Source: Paenibacillus castaneae
Lineage (GTDB): Bacteria; Bacillota; Bacilli; Paenibacillales; Paenibacillaceae
Direction of reading: 5' to 3'
NCBI RefSeq assembly: GCF_002884445.1
Contig: NZ_KZ614144.1
Span: 3,702,094-3,766,093 of the forward strand
DNA length: 64,000 nt
Part shown: positions 26,321 through 34,489 of the stretch, piece after piece
Numbering within the stretch: the first letter of the stretch is position 1
Layout of the letters: the number at the start of each line of letters is the position of its first letter
The notes under the pieces: generated by a model
Told to the model about the DNA's origin: nothing
Seen by the model: only the letters and a program-made list of their open reading frames with translations
Database searches by the model: none
Made by a program: the position numbers and the translations under genes

Positions 26321-27214
26321 CTATGTTCTTATAAAAGGCGCTTCTACTTTATCACTTAGAAATTGTTTATATGCATTCACCTTACGAAACGTATTTCCCA
26401 TCATATCTTTACTACGATAATTTCGTAATTCATCTAAATCAAACTCGGCAATGAAAACACCTTCTGTCATTTCATCTGCTAACATAATCGTGTTATCGAC
26501 TGATTTGCCTTCGTTATCCCAAACTACTGGACTATATGCGCAGGAACATCCTGCGTTTTCACCAGGTGGATTTGCCATGGCAATGCCAACCATATTCTCA
26601 TATGCTCTTGTTGAAAGAGCCTGTAATCTGGGCTTCATCGTTCCGCAATCATTGGGAACCAATATAATTTCTGCTCCTTTTAACATGAGCATTCTAGCAC
26701 TCTCAGGGTATTCCCTGTCATAACAAATCATAATCCCAAGCTTCACACCATCAAATTCGCACACTTTAAATTCTGTTCCGCTCTCAAGCATTCGTTCAGC
26801 AGCAAAATCGCAAGTATGAACTTTACTGTACTTTAATAAAATAGCTCCGTCTCGGTCAATTACAAATGCTGAATTTCGTGGACGTTTTACCCCTTTTGTA
26901 AAACAAGTGATGACAATGCCTATCGATAATTGTCTCGCAATCTCCTGAAAAGATTTGATATGTATACTGCTTTCGTCTAATGCCGCCTCATACCAAACTT
27001 TGAAATCAGGATGATTTTCTATCTCATTTGCCGGCAGATTCGATTCAACAATATCAGGAAAGGCATATCCCGTTATCCAGCATTCGGGAAATAAAACGAT
27101 ATCCGCTCCGAGATTTTTAGCTTCTTTTACATAGTGCAGTCCCATTTCTGTATTTCGTTTCTGATCAGGTAAATGGCAATTGTATTGAACGGTCGCAATA
27201 GTAAAGGTTTTCAT
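26321..27214 (-). CDS. Carbon-nitrogen hydrolase (nitrilase superfamily)
   Basis: 297 aa. The catalytic triad is complete: Glu44 in FPECWITG, Lys131 in YSKVHT and Cys164 in MICYDREYPES. The family includes omega-amidases, N-carbamoyl-putrescine amidases and nitrilases; nothing here fixes the substrate. The start at 27214 (MKTFTIATVQYN) is preceded by GAGAGGTG. It is divergent from the ligase gene across 70 bp, so the two may share regulation, although a role in DNA repair is not evident. Confidence 0.9.
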   Translation of the reverse strand: MKTFTIATVQYNCHLPDQKRNTEMGLHYVKEAKNLGADIVLFPECWITGYAFPDIVESNLPANEIENHPDFKVWYEAALDESSIHIKSFQEIARQLSIGIVITCFTKGVKRPRNSAFVIDRDGAILLKYSKVHTCDFAAERMLESGTEFKVCEFDGVKLGIMICYDREYPESARMLMLKGAEIILVPNDCGTMKPRLQALSTRAYENMVGIAMANPPGENAGCSCAYSPVVWDNEGKSVDNTIMLADEMTEGVFIAEFDLDELRNYRSKDMMGNTFRKVNAYKQFLSDKVEAPFIRT

Positions 27215-27284
27215 CCGCATCACCTCTCTTATATTCATCTCATTATATGGGCAAACTTGAACTATTCTATTTTGGAGGTTATGT

Positions 27285-28238
27285 ATGGAACTCAAACCCG
27301 TTTATCCATTTGAGCCTATTAGTACGTCTATCCCCCCCAAAGGACATAACTGGGTGGCACAAATCAAATGGGATGGAGTCCGGGTATTACTATATTTTGA
27401 TGGTAACGAAGCGAAACTGTTTAATCGGAGAATGAATGAACGGACGATACAATATCCCGAGTTTCTTGGGTTAAGCTCATTTTGCAAAGCCGATTCTGTT
27501 ATTCTTGATGGAGAAATGATTGCATTTGATCAGAATAAACCTTCATTTCATGAGATTATGAAAAGGGACAGCCTGAAGCAATCTCAAAAAATCAAGCAAT
27601 CTTCCGTTCAAATTCCAGTTACCTATATGATATTTGACGTATTATTTTATAACGGGGATTGGGTGACAGATCGACCATTACAATATCGGCAGGCCTTACT
27701 TCAGAACATTATTATTCCGCAAAACAACCTTCAGCTCCTACAAAACTATGATGATGGAGCAGCCTTATTCGAGCTAATGAAACAATATCAAATGGAGGGT
27801 GTCATTTTTAAGGACCTTCAAAGTACTTATCGTATGAATGGAAAAGACGCGCGTTGGAGAAAAATGAAGGTAATGAAGGATCTAATCGCCGTGGTAGGCG
27901 GAGTTACTTTTAGGCATAATATTGTAAACTCGCTGTTGCTCGGCATTTACACGAATGAAGGTGATTTGATATACATCGGCCATGCAGGTACAGGCAAATT
28001 AACGCAAAAAGATTGGGCCTCAATAACAGAATATATAAAAGAAATACAAATAACCGATAGACCTTTCATTAATGAACCAGAAAGGTCCAAAGATGCGATC
28101 TGGGTGAAGCCGGAACTTACAGTCAAAGTCGAATATCTTGAATTAACCTCTAGTGGGGTAATGCGTCACCCAAGCATTCAAGCTGTTGTTCAATTGGATC
28201 GGAGCGGTTGTACGGTAGACCAGTTAAAGGGACAGTAG
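27285..28238 (+). CDS. ATP-dependent DNA ligase (stand-alone LigD-type ligase domain)
   Basis: 317 aa. The nucleotidyltransferase core has the AMP-accepting Lys28 in motif I KWDGVR, motif III-like DGEMIAFD, motif IV EGVIFKD and motif V WRKMKV. A C-terminal OB-fold of about 100 aa follows (IGHAGTGKLTQKDW...WVKPELTVKVEYLE). This matches the ligase module of LigD, without the polymerase/primase or phosphoesterase domains, neither of which is in this window. GGAGG lies 6 nt before the ATG. With ku nearby it is the likely end-joining ligase. Confidence 0.93.
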   Translation: MELKPVYPFEPISTSIPPKGHNWVAQIKWDGVRVLLYFDGNEAKLFNRRMNERTIQYPEFLGLSSFCKADSVILDGEMIAFDQNKPSFHEIMKRDSLKQSQKIKQSSVQIPVTYMIFDVLFYNGDWVTDRPLQYRQALLQNIIIPQNNLQLLQNYDDGAALFELMKQYQMEGVIFKDLQSTYRMNGKDARWRKMKVMKDLIAVVGGVTFRHNIVNSLLLGIYTNEGDLIYIGHAGTGKLTQKDWASITEYIKEIQITDRPFINEPERSKDAIWVKPELTVKVEYLELTSSGVMRHPSIQAVVQLDRSGCTVDQLKGQ

Positions 28239-28322
28239 CATAAAATCGCTGATCTACGTACACTAGCCATATTATGCGCAGCAGCAGTTCTGTAAGAGCA
28301 TCCTGACCGCGGCCAAGAGAGG

Positions 28323-28835
28323 TTAAGGCCTTTCTTTAGTCAGATATAAAGCTAAATCATGGCCCACAAGAACATAACTGCCAGGCTCCACCGGTTTTTC
28401 CTCAAACATAATTCCTCTTCCGTCAGGAATGTAGCCTCTCTTCGCATAAAGGCGCTGCGCATTTCCGTAATCCTTATACAGCCCAACACCAATACCGACA
28501 GTTCCGTGTTTCTCAAAAGCGATTTGTTCAATAGCATCCATTAAGGCATTGCCGATTCCAAGCCGGCGCAGCGGCGGAACGACATCGAAATTGTTTATCT
28601 CCGGTATCCCTTCCTCTGCAAAAAAAGGATAATACGATTTCGATAACAGATGCAGCCAACCCGCAAACTCATTGCCATAGAAAGCTACCAATGTAATCCG
28701 CTCTCCGGATTTATTTTGTTCCCAGCACTGCTTGATATAGGTTTCAGGCTTGCTAATATCGTGATCCTGAAGTGCTTGATACACCGTTGTTACGTCTTCA
28801 CTTATCATTCGTCGTATTTGAATATGAGAATTCAT
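28323..28835 (-). CDS. GNAT family N-acetyltransferase
   Basis: 170 aa. The acetyl-CoA-binding motif A is VVPPLRRLGIGNALMDAIE (R/Q-x-x-G-x-G/A pattern), followed by GVGLYKDYGNAQRLYAKRGYI typical of the fold's end. The substrate is unknown. The start at 28835 has GGGAG upstream. It lies 18 nt after the NUDIX gene, so the two are probably co-transcribed. Confidence 0.88.
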   Translation of the reverse strand: MNSHIQIRRMISEDVTTVYQALQDHDISKPETYIKQCWEQNKSGERITLVAFYGNEFAGWLHLLSKSYYPFFAEEGIPEINNFDVVPPLRRLGIGNALMDAIEQIAFEKHGTVGIGVGLYKDYGNAQRLYAKRGYIPDGRGIMFEEKPVEPGSYVLVGHDLALYLTKERP

Positions 28836-28853
28836 GTTTATCTGCTCCCTGCT

Positions 28854-29288
28854 TCAGGCTCGTATTTGCTTTCGAATGGATTCCGCGCATTCCAAATTTT
28901 CTCTTAACCAAATGGGTGCTTCCGGATGGGCCATTATTTCGTCGCAGGTCATCCAGAATACCGCCTCCACTTCATCTGGGCACTTTCTCCACGGTTCGCC
29001 GCTTTCAAACTCACATAGAAATACAATGTCTATCACTTTATTCCCATCATCCGCTATAAAAGAGGTGCTTCTTACATAATGAAGCTGTTCTTTTACTTTG
29101 GCGCCTACTTCCTCATCGATTTCACGCTTGAGCGTTCTTTCTAAAATATGTACGGAACTTCCCTCATCCTCGACTTTACCGCCAACAAAAGCAAGGCCGC
29201 CTGGCGCATGTGTCTCTTTGGCGCCGCGTTCGACGACCAACCATTTATCTTCTCGGAATATGGCACCCTCTACGTTAACTACAAACAT
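28854..29288 (-). CDS. NUDIX hydrolase
   Basis: 144 aa. The NUDIX box is recognisable as GGKVEDEGSSVHILERTLKR followed by EIDEEVG, with the catalytic REIDEE-type helix slightly altered (KREIDEEVG). It likely hydrolyses a nucleoside diphosphate derivative; the substrate is not predictable. GGAGGG lies 6 nt before the ATG. It is the first gene of a pair with the GNAT acetyltransferase. Confidence 0.88.
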   Translation of the reverse strand: MFVVNVEGAIFREDKWLVVERGAKETHAPGGLAFVGGKVEDEGSSVHILERTLKREIDEEVGAKVKEQLHYVRSTSFIADDGNKVIDIVFLCEFESGEPWRKCPDEVEAVFWMTCDEIMAHPEAPIWLRENLECAESIRKQIRA

Positions 29289-29352
29289 TCAAGACCCTCC
29301 TCTCTTTGGCTCAATTATCGCTATATATGTTAATCTATTGAATTTTCACCGT

Positions 29353-29499
29353 TCAACCCTTTGTTTCCTGCCTATCCTTTTCATTCTTGTTATTTTTATA
29401 TCTCATAATGGCTATCGGCAAATTCATTAGACCCATCGACATCATACTGATAACAGGCAATAACTGTTGGAAAGTGAGTTTGCTATTACCGTCCCCCAC
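29353..29499 (-). other. Possible small ORF or gene remnant in the 29.3-29.65 kb gap
   Basis: The 366-nt gap between the NUDIX gene and the NucA-like gene has one open minus-strand frame of 48 codons from a GTG. It contains KLTFQQLLPVISMMSMGLMN, one hydrophobic helix, and a charged tail RYKNNKNEKDRQETKG. No convincing ribosome binding site is seen. It could be a small membrane protein or the end of a lost gene; I do not recognise it. Nothing else in this gap is supportable except a likely -10 (TATAGT) for the next gene near 29615. Confidence 0.25.
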
Positions 29500-29654
29500 T
29501 GGTCCCGTTTTCGGTTGGCCAGGTAAGAATTATAAGTTTCTTCCTACTCTACTCGCACGGTGCACTCAAAACTATTTAAGTTTTCTCTTAATTAATAGGA
29601 TTACAAGGATAAATATAGTAAAATGTTTGTTAGTTTAAACAAAGGGGAATAGAA

Positions 29655-30296
29655 ATGAAAGCATTCATAGCCACATTAACAACACTCATGCTCTTGCTCA
29701 CAGGCTGTGGGACTATCTATGTAGGCACTAATCCGACAATATCCACTGCACCAACTGCTTATGACGCTTCTATTATTTTACCGTCAGACCGATACCCGGA
29801 GACGATCGCTCACATTGCTGCTGCAATAGAAGCAGGGGCATCTGCTATTTGCACCATTGATAGAGCCGGTGCTGAGAGCAACCGATCTGCGTCATTACAT
29901 GGCGTACCTACGAAGTCAGGCTATGATCGGGATGAGTGGCCGATGGCCATGTGTTCGGAAGGCGGAGAGGGCGCAGATATTGCATATATTTCACCGAAGG
30001 ACAACCGCGGGGCTGGTTCCTGGATCGGCAATAAGCTGGATAAATATGAGGATGGTACGAAGGTTTTATTTATTATTGCGAAGGATCATTCTTCTGTCGC
30101 CACTTCAGATCCCATAACGACAGAAGAGCTTCCAGCTGCCGTATCCCCTACAGCAGTGCCAACCAAAGAGCCGGAGGCTGTTGTTTATGCTAATTGTGCG
30201 GCAGTTCGAGCAGCTGGAGCTGCTCCGATACATAAGGGCGATCCGGGCTACAGCAGAAAGCTTGACCGGGACGGGGACGGCATTGGATGCGAATAA
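29655..30296 (+). CDS. NucA/NucB-type DNA-entry nuclease lipoprotein with Excalibur domain
   Basis: 213 aa. A lipobox LLTGC makes Cys18 the predicted lipidated residue, so the enzyme is anchored outside the membrane. The nuclease core contains [21 protein letters not shown] and [13 protein letters not shown], as in NucA (competence nuclease) and NucB. A C-terminal Excalibur calcium-binding-like motif follows ([15 protein letters not shown] ... [10 protein letters not shown]). NucA homologues cut extracellular DNA during uptake, and the Excalibur fusion suggests calcium dependence. AAAGGGG lies 8 nt upstream. Monocistronic. Confidence 0.9.
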   Translation: MKAFIATLTTLMLLLTGCGTIYVGTNPTISTAPTAYDASIILPSDRYPETIAHIAAAIEAGASAICTIDRAGAESNRSASLHGVPTKSGYDRDEWPMAMCSEGGEGADIAYISPKDNRGAGSWIGNKLDKYEDGTKVLFIIAKDHSSVATSDPITTEELPAAVSPTAVPTKEPEAVVYANCAAVRAAGAAPIHKGDPGYSRKLDRDGDGIGCE

Positions 30297-30312
30297 ATAA
30301 GACGTTGAATTA

Positions 30313-31221
30313 CTATGTCTCTGTCATTGTCCCGCCGTTCACATGCAGTACCTGCCCGGTTACATAGCCCGAATCATCGGAAGCCAAATAAACATAGGTG
30401 GGCGCCAATTCAAAGGGCTGACCTGCCCGGCGCATTGGCGTGTTCACACCGAGCGTTTTGATATAATCAGCGGTATAGCTGGATACCTGAAGAGGCGTCC
30501 AAATCGGGCCAGGCGCGACAGCATTTACTCTAATCCCTTGATCAACTAATTGAAGCGCTAACGAGCGGGTGAAAGAAACGATAGCTCCCTTAGTCGAAGA
30601 ATAATCAAGGAGCAGCGGCGCACCCGCATATGCAGTGACGGACGCGGTACTGATAATGGTGCTTCCAGGCTCTAAATATGGCAAGGCCGCTTTTGTCAGA
30701 AAAAAGCTTGGAAAGATGTTCGTTCGAAATGTATCTTCCAGCTGCTGCCGCGTAATGCCAAGAATACTCATTTGAGGAAACTGTACGCCTTGATTGATTA
30801 CGAGTACATTTAATTTCCCATAATGCTTAATCGTTTGCTCCACCACTTCACAGCACCATTGCTCGTCGCGCAAATCGCCAGGTAGCAATAAGCACCTCCG
30901 ACCATGGCCCTCTACTAACAGCCGTGTATCATTAGCATCCTTATGCTCATCCAAATAGGCAATTGCAACATCCGCACCTTCCTTAGCGAAGGCGATTGCA
31001 ACTGCACGTCCAATTCCGCTGTCACCACCCGTAATGATGGCCACCTTGTCCAAAAGCTTGCAGCTTCCCTTATAAGAAGGGTTGTCTGAAATAGGCTGAG
31101 GAAACATCAAATACTGAAATCCTGGCTGACGATCCTGATGCTGCGCAGGAAATGTCTCTGGTACCTGTTCACATTTCGTTTCCATTCCGTAGTATGGATA
31201 CATAGGATACTTCGGGTACAT
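30313..31221 (-). CDS. SDR family oxidoreductase (YhdF/YhxD/YdaD type)
   Basis: 302 aa from the ATG at 31221, with GGGAGG 7 nt upstream; a much longer in-frame extension is not supported. A 50-aa Tyr/Pro-rich leader (MYPKYPMYPYYG... PGFQYLMFPQP) precedes the Rossmann fold, as in the general-stress SDR subgroup of Bacillus. GGDSGIGRAVAIAFA binds NAD(P), and the catalytic Ser/Tyr/Lys is in STASVTAYAGAPLLLDYSST-KGA. Monocistronic; the substrate is unknown. Confidence 0.9.
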   Translation of the reverse strand: MYPKYPMYPYYGMETKCEQVPETFPAQHQDRQPGFQYLMFPQPISDNPSYKGSCKLLDKVAIITGGDSGIGRAVAIAFAKEGADVAIAYLDEHKDANDTRLLVEGHGRRCLLLPGDLRDEQWCCEVVEQTIKHYGKLNVLVINQGVQFPQMSILGITRQQLEDTFRTNIFPSFFLTKAALPYLEPGSTIISTASVTAYAGAPLLLDYSSTKGAIVSFTRSLALQLVDQGIRVNAVAPGPIWTPLQVSSYTADYIKTLGVNTPMRRAGQPFELAPTYVYLASDDSGYVTGQVLHVNGGTMTET

Positions 31222-31436
31222 TGCGATTCCTCCCAATCGTTCATCAATATGAATAAGCATAGTATATTCGCCTATTTTTGAGATGTAACTTGGACCATTT
31301 AAAGAGAGTGCAGCTTGGCCTACGCATGCTTTCCATGATAACGGCGCTGAAATTCTAGCTCTTAGATGCTTAGCAGCGCATGTCACTATTCAAGAAAGCG
31401 ACAAATTTTTTTAAGGTAGTGTTAAGGTTCCTTATT

Positions 31437-31513
31437 TATAATAAGAGTCATCAACCCCACTGTTGATTATATAGCTAGGACACCGACCCACAGCGATGTG
31501 GGTCATTTTTTTT
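31437..31513 (+). ncRNA. Candidate short transcript: TATAAT promoter followed by an intrinsic terminator
   Basis: A perfect TATAAT (31437-31442) has no strong -35. Seventy nt later a strong terminator follows (GACCCACA/TGTGGGTC, loop GCGA, eight T; 31485-31513). No open frame with a ribosome binding site lies between, and no plus-strand gene precedes it. The short intervening segment contains AACCCCAC. Either a roughly 65-nt RNA or an orphan terminator. The rest of the 31222-31777 gap holds only the repeat pair at its right end. Confidence 0.3.
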
Positions 31514-31689
31514 AGCCAGTGTACATGTTTATGGAAAAGTTTGTGTTTATGAATAAGTTCGAGGACTAGCACGTACATATGCTTGGCTCAGTTCCCTCCC
31601 TTTCAAAAACAACCTTTTCCAGATCCCCCTTAAATATGTGGAACCAACTCATGGATAAAAACGTTATATACGAATAGACATAAAAGACG

Positions 31690-31767
31690 GCGTTTGCTTT
31701 CGAAGATGGTTTTGCTGTCGCAAAACCAAGCGTTTGCTTTCGAAGATGGTTTTGCTGTCGCAAAACC
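31690..31767 (+). repeat. Tandem pair of 38-bp REP-like repeats (locus 1)
   Basis: Two identical 38-bp copies (31690-31727 and 31730-31767, period 40). Each begins GCGTTTGCTTTCGAAG and ends with a perfect hairpin GGTTTTGC-TGTC-GCAAAACC. The second copy ends just before the ribosome binding site of the next small gene, so it may lie in that gene's leader. Related copies, also in tandem, are at 35306-35379 on the opposite strand. Confidence 0.9.
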
Positions 31768-31777
31768 TTTAGGAGAG

Positions 31778-31945
31778 GTGAGAATCATCGAAACTTTCGG
31801 CAGAGGCTGCTTGTACATTATTTTAGGCGTCATCGTCGTAATGGTGCTGGCCTTTATCGTTGGAGGAACGATATCGATTCCTTGGTTTATTGTTATTCCC
31901 CTTATCATACTCGCTTTCTGGGCAGCATCTAGAAAAAACAAATAA
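31778..31945 (+). CDS. Small membrane protein, unknown
   Basis: About 55 aa from a GTG at 31778 (MRIIETFGRG). A long hydrophobic double segment CLYIILGVIVVMVLAFIVGG and FIVIPLIILAFWAA is separated by TISIPW, and the protein ends in RKNK. The start is uncertain because AGGAG lies only 2 nt before this GTG. The frame stays open upstream through the tandem repeat, so the repeat insertion may have altered the original start. A terminator follows. Confidence 0.55.
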   Translation: MRIIETFGRGCLYIILGVIVVMVLAFIVGGTISIPWFIVIPLIILAFWAASRKNK

Positions 31946-31965
31946 GCACGACAATTGTGACAATG

Positions 31966-32003
31966 CTGACATTCACACCTAAGTAGTGTGAATGTCAGTT
32001 TTT
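31966..32003 (+). terminator. Terminator with perfect 13-bp stem
   Basis: CTGACATTCACAC and GTGTGAATGTCAG pair perfectly around CTAAGTA and are followed by TTTTT. It lies 20 nt past the small membrane gene and just before the nucleotidyltransferase gene. Confidence 0.9.
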
Positions 32004-32033
32004 CTGTACTCTACGTCTAGGGAGAGATGCATT

Positions 32034-32645
32034 TTGAATATAAAAAATAAAGAAGACATCATACAGCTTATTCAAGCAGATGAGTGGATGATGGATGTTT
32101 TGAAAACCGCACAAACTTTGCATCTGCCGGATTGGTGGATTTGCGCCGGATTTGTCCGATCCAAAATTTGGGACGAGCTGCACGGTTATAAACAAAGAAC
32201 TTCTACTCCCGATATTGATTTTATCTATTTCGATGAAAGCAATCTGGACGAAGCTGTAGAAAAGAAGCTGGAAGATCAGTTGAGAAGCATAAATCCCAGC
32301 CTTCCTTGGTCTGTCAAAAATGAAGCAAGAATGCATTTAATCGACCATACAGCTCCATACAGCTCTTCCATAGACGCCATTTCGAAGTTTCCAGAAACCG
32401 CAACCGCTTTAGGGGTTTCTCTAGACGAGCAGCAGCAAATTATTTTCACTGCTCCTTGCGGGATAGACGATGTGATTAGCATGCGGGTATGCCCTACTCC
32501 TATTTTCAAAGAAACGGAACAGCGCATGAGGGTATATGAAGCACGTGTAAAGAAGAAAAACTGGATTGCTAAATGGCCCAAAATCAAGGTTTCATCCATC
32601 ATTGTGACCGATGAGCCATCATTACAGCAAGAAAACCAACGATAA
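32034..32645 (+). CDS. Nucleotidyltransferase family protein (DUF925 / NTP_transf_6)
   Basis: 203 aa from a TTG at 32034 with GGGAGAG upstream. Conserved blocks: DEWMMDVLKTAQTLHLPDWW, ICAGFVRSKIWDELHG, and the metal-binding acidic pair in PDIDFIYFDESN. This is a family of predicted minimal nucleotidyltransferases without known substrate. Its stop codon lies inside the terminator hairpin that also serves the convergent autolysin gene. Confidence 0.85.
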   Translation: MNIKNKEDIIQLIQADEWMMDVLKTAQTLHLPDWWICAGFVRSKIWDELHGYKQRTSTPDIDFIYFDESNLDEAVEKKLEDQLRSINPSLPWSVKNEARMHLIDHTAPYSSSIDAISKFPETATALGVSLDEQQQIIFTAPCGIDDVISMRVCPTPIFKETEQRMRVYEARVKKKNWIAKWPKIKVSSIIVTDEPSLQQENQR

Positions 32646-32657
32646 TCGTTGGTTTTT
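32632..32657. terminator. Bidirectional terminator overlapping a stop codon
   Basis: AAAACCAACGAT and ATCGTTGGTTTT flank a single A: a near-perfect palindrome with U-runs on both strands. It serves the convergent nucleotidyltransferase (whose stop is inside it) and glucosaminidase genes. Confidence 0.75.
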
Positions 32658-32673
32658 CTCTCCTTATCGTAAA

Positions 32674-33453
32674 CTATGCTTTATCCAATATCACGACTCT
32701 AGCAGACGAATCCCAGCTTGCCTTAAGGCCCAGCTCTGCTGCTAAATCACGAATCTGCACATATCCCGTCGCTTCGGATTTGATAGAATCCAACTCTTTG
32801 CCGTTAACCGTTACTTTCGTGCCCGTCCAATCTATTTTTGCCCCAAGCGCTTCACCTACCAATCTTGCCGGCACCCAAGTATATCCGCTTAACAAGTAAC
32901 CAACGGATAGGAATTGCCCATTGTAAAGCACATCAATTTGCTCGGCGTCCTTAAATTTATCCGGTTTCTTTATTGCCCTGCTGCTTTGGTCATCATATTT
33001 TTTCAATCCGTACTGTTTAATAATTGATATTAATTTAGACGCATACGTCGGATCAGTCGCATAGCCGCATGCTTGCAAAGCTTCCGCTTGCTGCTCAGGC
33101 GTAAGCGCTTTTTGCACGCGTTCGTAGCGAGCGGATGCAAACAGCATATCCGAGTCCTTATAGTAGTGGTACACACTCTTATAGGCTCGAAATGCTGCTG
33201 TCGTGCTAACATTTCGCCCATCTACATATTCCCACGTTCCTTTGACAACTGCCTCCCCCTGCCAATACGCATTGGTCTGGCCGCTGCCGACCTTTATTCC
33301 CCCCAAATTGTTCCAGGGATGAATAACGCCGCCTGTTTCCAGCAAATTTTGCGCCAAACGCACCGAAGGAAATATTTTTGATCCCTCTTGCGTGACTCGA
33401 ATGACCGTTGGCGCCAATATCGCAAAAAATTGTTCTCTCGTCAAAGCTGCCAT
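32674..33453 (-). CDS. Glucosaminidase-type cell-wall hydrolase with stalk domain
   Basis: 259 aa. The N-terminal LYZ2/glucosaminidase domain has the catalytic Glu39 in RLAQNLLETGG, followed by NNLGGIKV and FRAYKSVYHYYKDSDMLFAS. The C-terminal part (about 165-259) is a copper-amine-oxidase-N-like stalk domain (YLLSGYTWVPARLVGEALGA, GYVQIRDLAAELGLK). No signal peptide or anchor is visible, which is odd for a wall enzyme and resembles phage or spore-lytic hydrolases released by lysis. A GGAGG site lies 6 nt before the ATG. Monocistronic. Confidence 0.87.
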   Translation of the reverse strand: MAALTREQFFAILAPTVIRVTQEGSKIFPSVRLAQNLLETGGVIHPWNNLGGIKVGSGQTNAYWQGEAVVKGTWEYVDGRNVSTTAAFRAYKSVYHYYKDSDMLFASARYERVQKALTPEQQAEALQACGYATDPTYASKLISIIKQYGLKKYDDQSSRAIKKPDKFKDAEQIDVLYNGQFLSVGYLLSGYTWVPARLVGEALGAKIDWTGTKVTVNGKELDSIKSEATGYVQIRDLAAELGLKASWDSSARVVILDKA

Positions 33454-33610
33454 CTGTTTCCTCCTTCCTGCCGCCTTAATTGCTACTATTTGCAGGCTGT
33501 TCTCTACTCTTTATGCATAGACAACCTGAACGGCAACGGACAAAATGGTATGAAAAAGCGGCTAAATAGGCCAAAACGCTGAGCTCACTTCAAGCCATAT
33601 CGCATCTTCT

Positions 33611-33660
33611 AAAAAAGAGGAGCCCTTCCACAAGATCATTGATCTTAGAAAGCGGCTCCT
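33611..33660 (-). terminator. Terminator after tatD (end of thiamine-transport operon)
   Basis: On the minus strand AGGAGCC and GGCTCCT form the outer stem with an inner AAGATC/GATCTT stem, followed by TCTTTTTTAG. It starts 15 nt past the tatD stop. Confidence 0.75.
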
Positions 33661-33675
33661 AGTACACATATTCTA

Positions 33676-34485
33676 CTATTCTATTCCATAAAAGCGACGT
33701 GTATTATTGAGCAGCACGTCAATTACTTCATCAGCAGGCTGCCCTTTTATTCTTGCAATATGGACAGCTGCATCCGCAACCATCCCGGGTTTAGTCCGTT
33801 CACCTGTATACGGCCCTTCGAAAGGCCAAGGTCCATCTGTCTCAACCATGAGCAGCTCAAGTAGATACTGCTTTACTAGGCTTTGAATCTCATCTTCATA
33901 AGCAACATCTGGTGTGATCGAAACCATACAGCCACGAGCTGCCATCCGCCGTATCGTATCCGCGCTGCCTTTAAACCAATGAAAATGAGCCCTCCGAACA
34001 TGATGCTTCTCCAGAATGCTGCATGCTTTATCCGCATCCTCATAAACGGCGTGCAGCACAATCGGCCTGTCAAGCTCAGCGGCTAGCGCAGCGAATCGTT
34101 CAAGCAGTTCCAAATAAGGCTGCTCATCGAAGCTTCTGCCTTCTGCCTCTGCCTCCGTCCGTGTATAATAAGGCAGCCCAACCTCGCCAATTGCGAATGG
34201 TTCACCCGCATCATGCCGCGAACGAATCCACTCGAATAATTCGTCCAGCTCTTCCTTGGATGGAATTGGCTGCTCCGGATGAAAGCCATAAGCTGGATGC
34301 ACCTGGCCCACATATTGAAGCGCAAGCTCGTGATTCAATATGGCGGATTGCAAATTCATCGAGACAGCTATGACGGCAGCAATGCCTGCTTGAAAAGCCC
34401 GCTCAAGCAGCTCAGATCGCTCCTCCTCCGCATATAAATCAACATGAATATGAGCATCTATGTAGGATGCTGTCTTGGTTGTCAT
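33676..34485 (-). CDS. TatD family metal-dependent hydrolase
   Basis: 269 aa. Amidohydrolase-type TIM barrel: DAHIHVD supplies the HxH metal ligands, GEVGLPYY the glutamate, IVLHAVYED and RAHFHWFKG the other histidines, and MVETDGPWPF the final aspartate. TatD proteins are 3'-5' DNA exonucleases or related hydrolases. It starts 4 nt after the ATPase gene stop with AGGAGG at 8-nt spacing, so it belongs to the transporter operon, although no thiamine role is known for it. Confidence 0.88.
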   Translation of the reverse strand: MTTKTASYIDAHIHVDLYAEEERSELLERAFQAGIAAVIAVSMNLQSAILNHELALQYVGQVHPAYGFHPEQPIPSKEELDELFEWIRSRHDAGEPFAIGEVGLPYYTRTEAEAEGRSFDEQPYLELLERFAALAAELDRPIVLHAVYEDADKACSILEKHHVRRAHFHWFKGSADTIRRMAARGCMVSITPDVAYEDEIQSLVKQYLLELLMVETDGPWPFEGPYTGERTKPGMVADAAVHIARIKGQPADEVIDVLLNNTRRFYGIE

Positions 34486-34489
34486 GTCA

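Noticed and set aside
26321..28238. Nitrilase-family enzyme as a functional part of the NHEJ system
   Set aside because: Only proximity supports it; no known link between this enzyme family and end joining, so it is listed as a neighbour only.
31690..31767. Repeat pair considered as a CRISPR array
   Set aside because: Only two units with a 2-nt gap, no spacers and no cas genes; each unit ends in a REP-like hairpin.
31566..31941. Minus-strand frames across the 31.7-kb repeats
   Set aside because: They arise because the repeat period leaves the frame open; no ribosome binding site and no family match.
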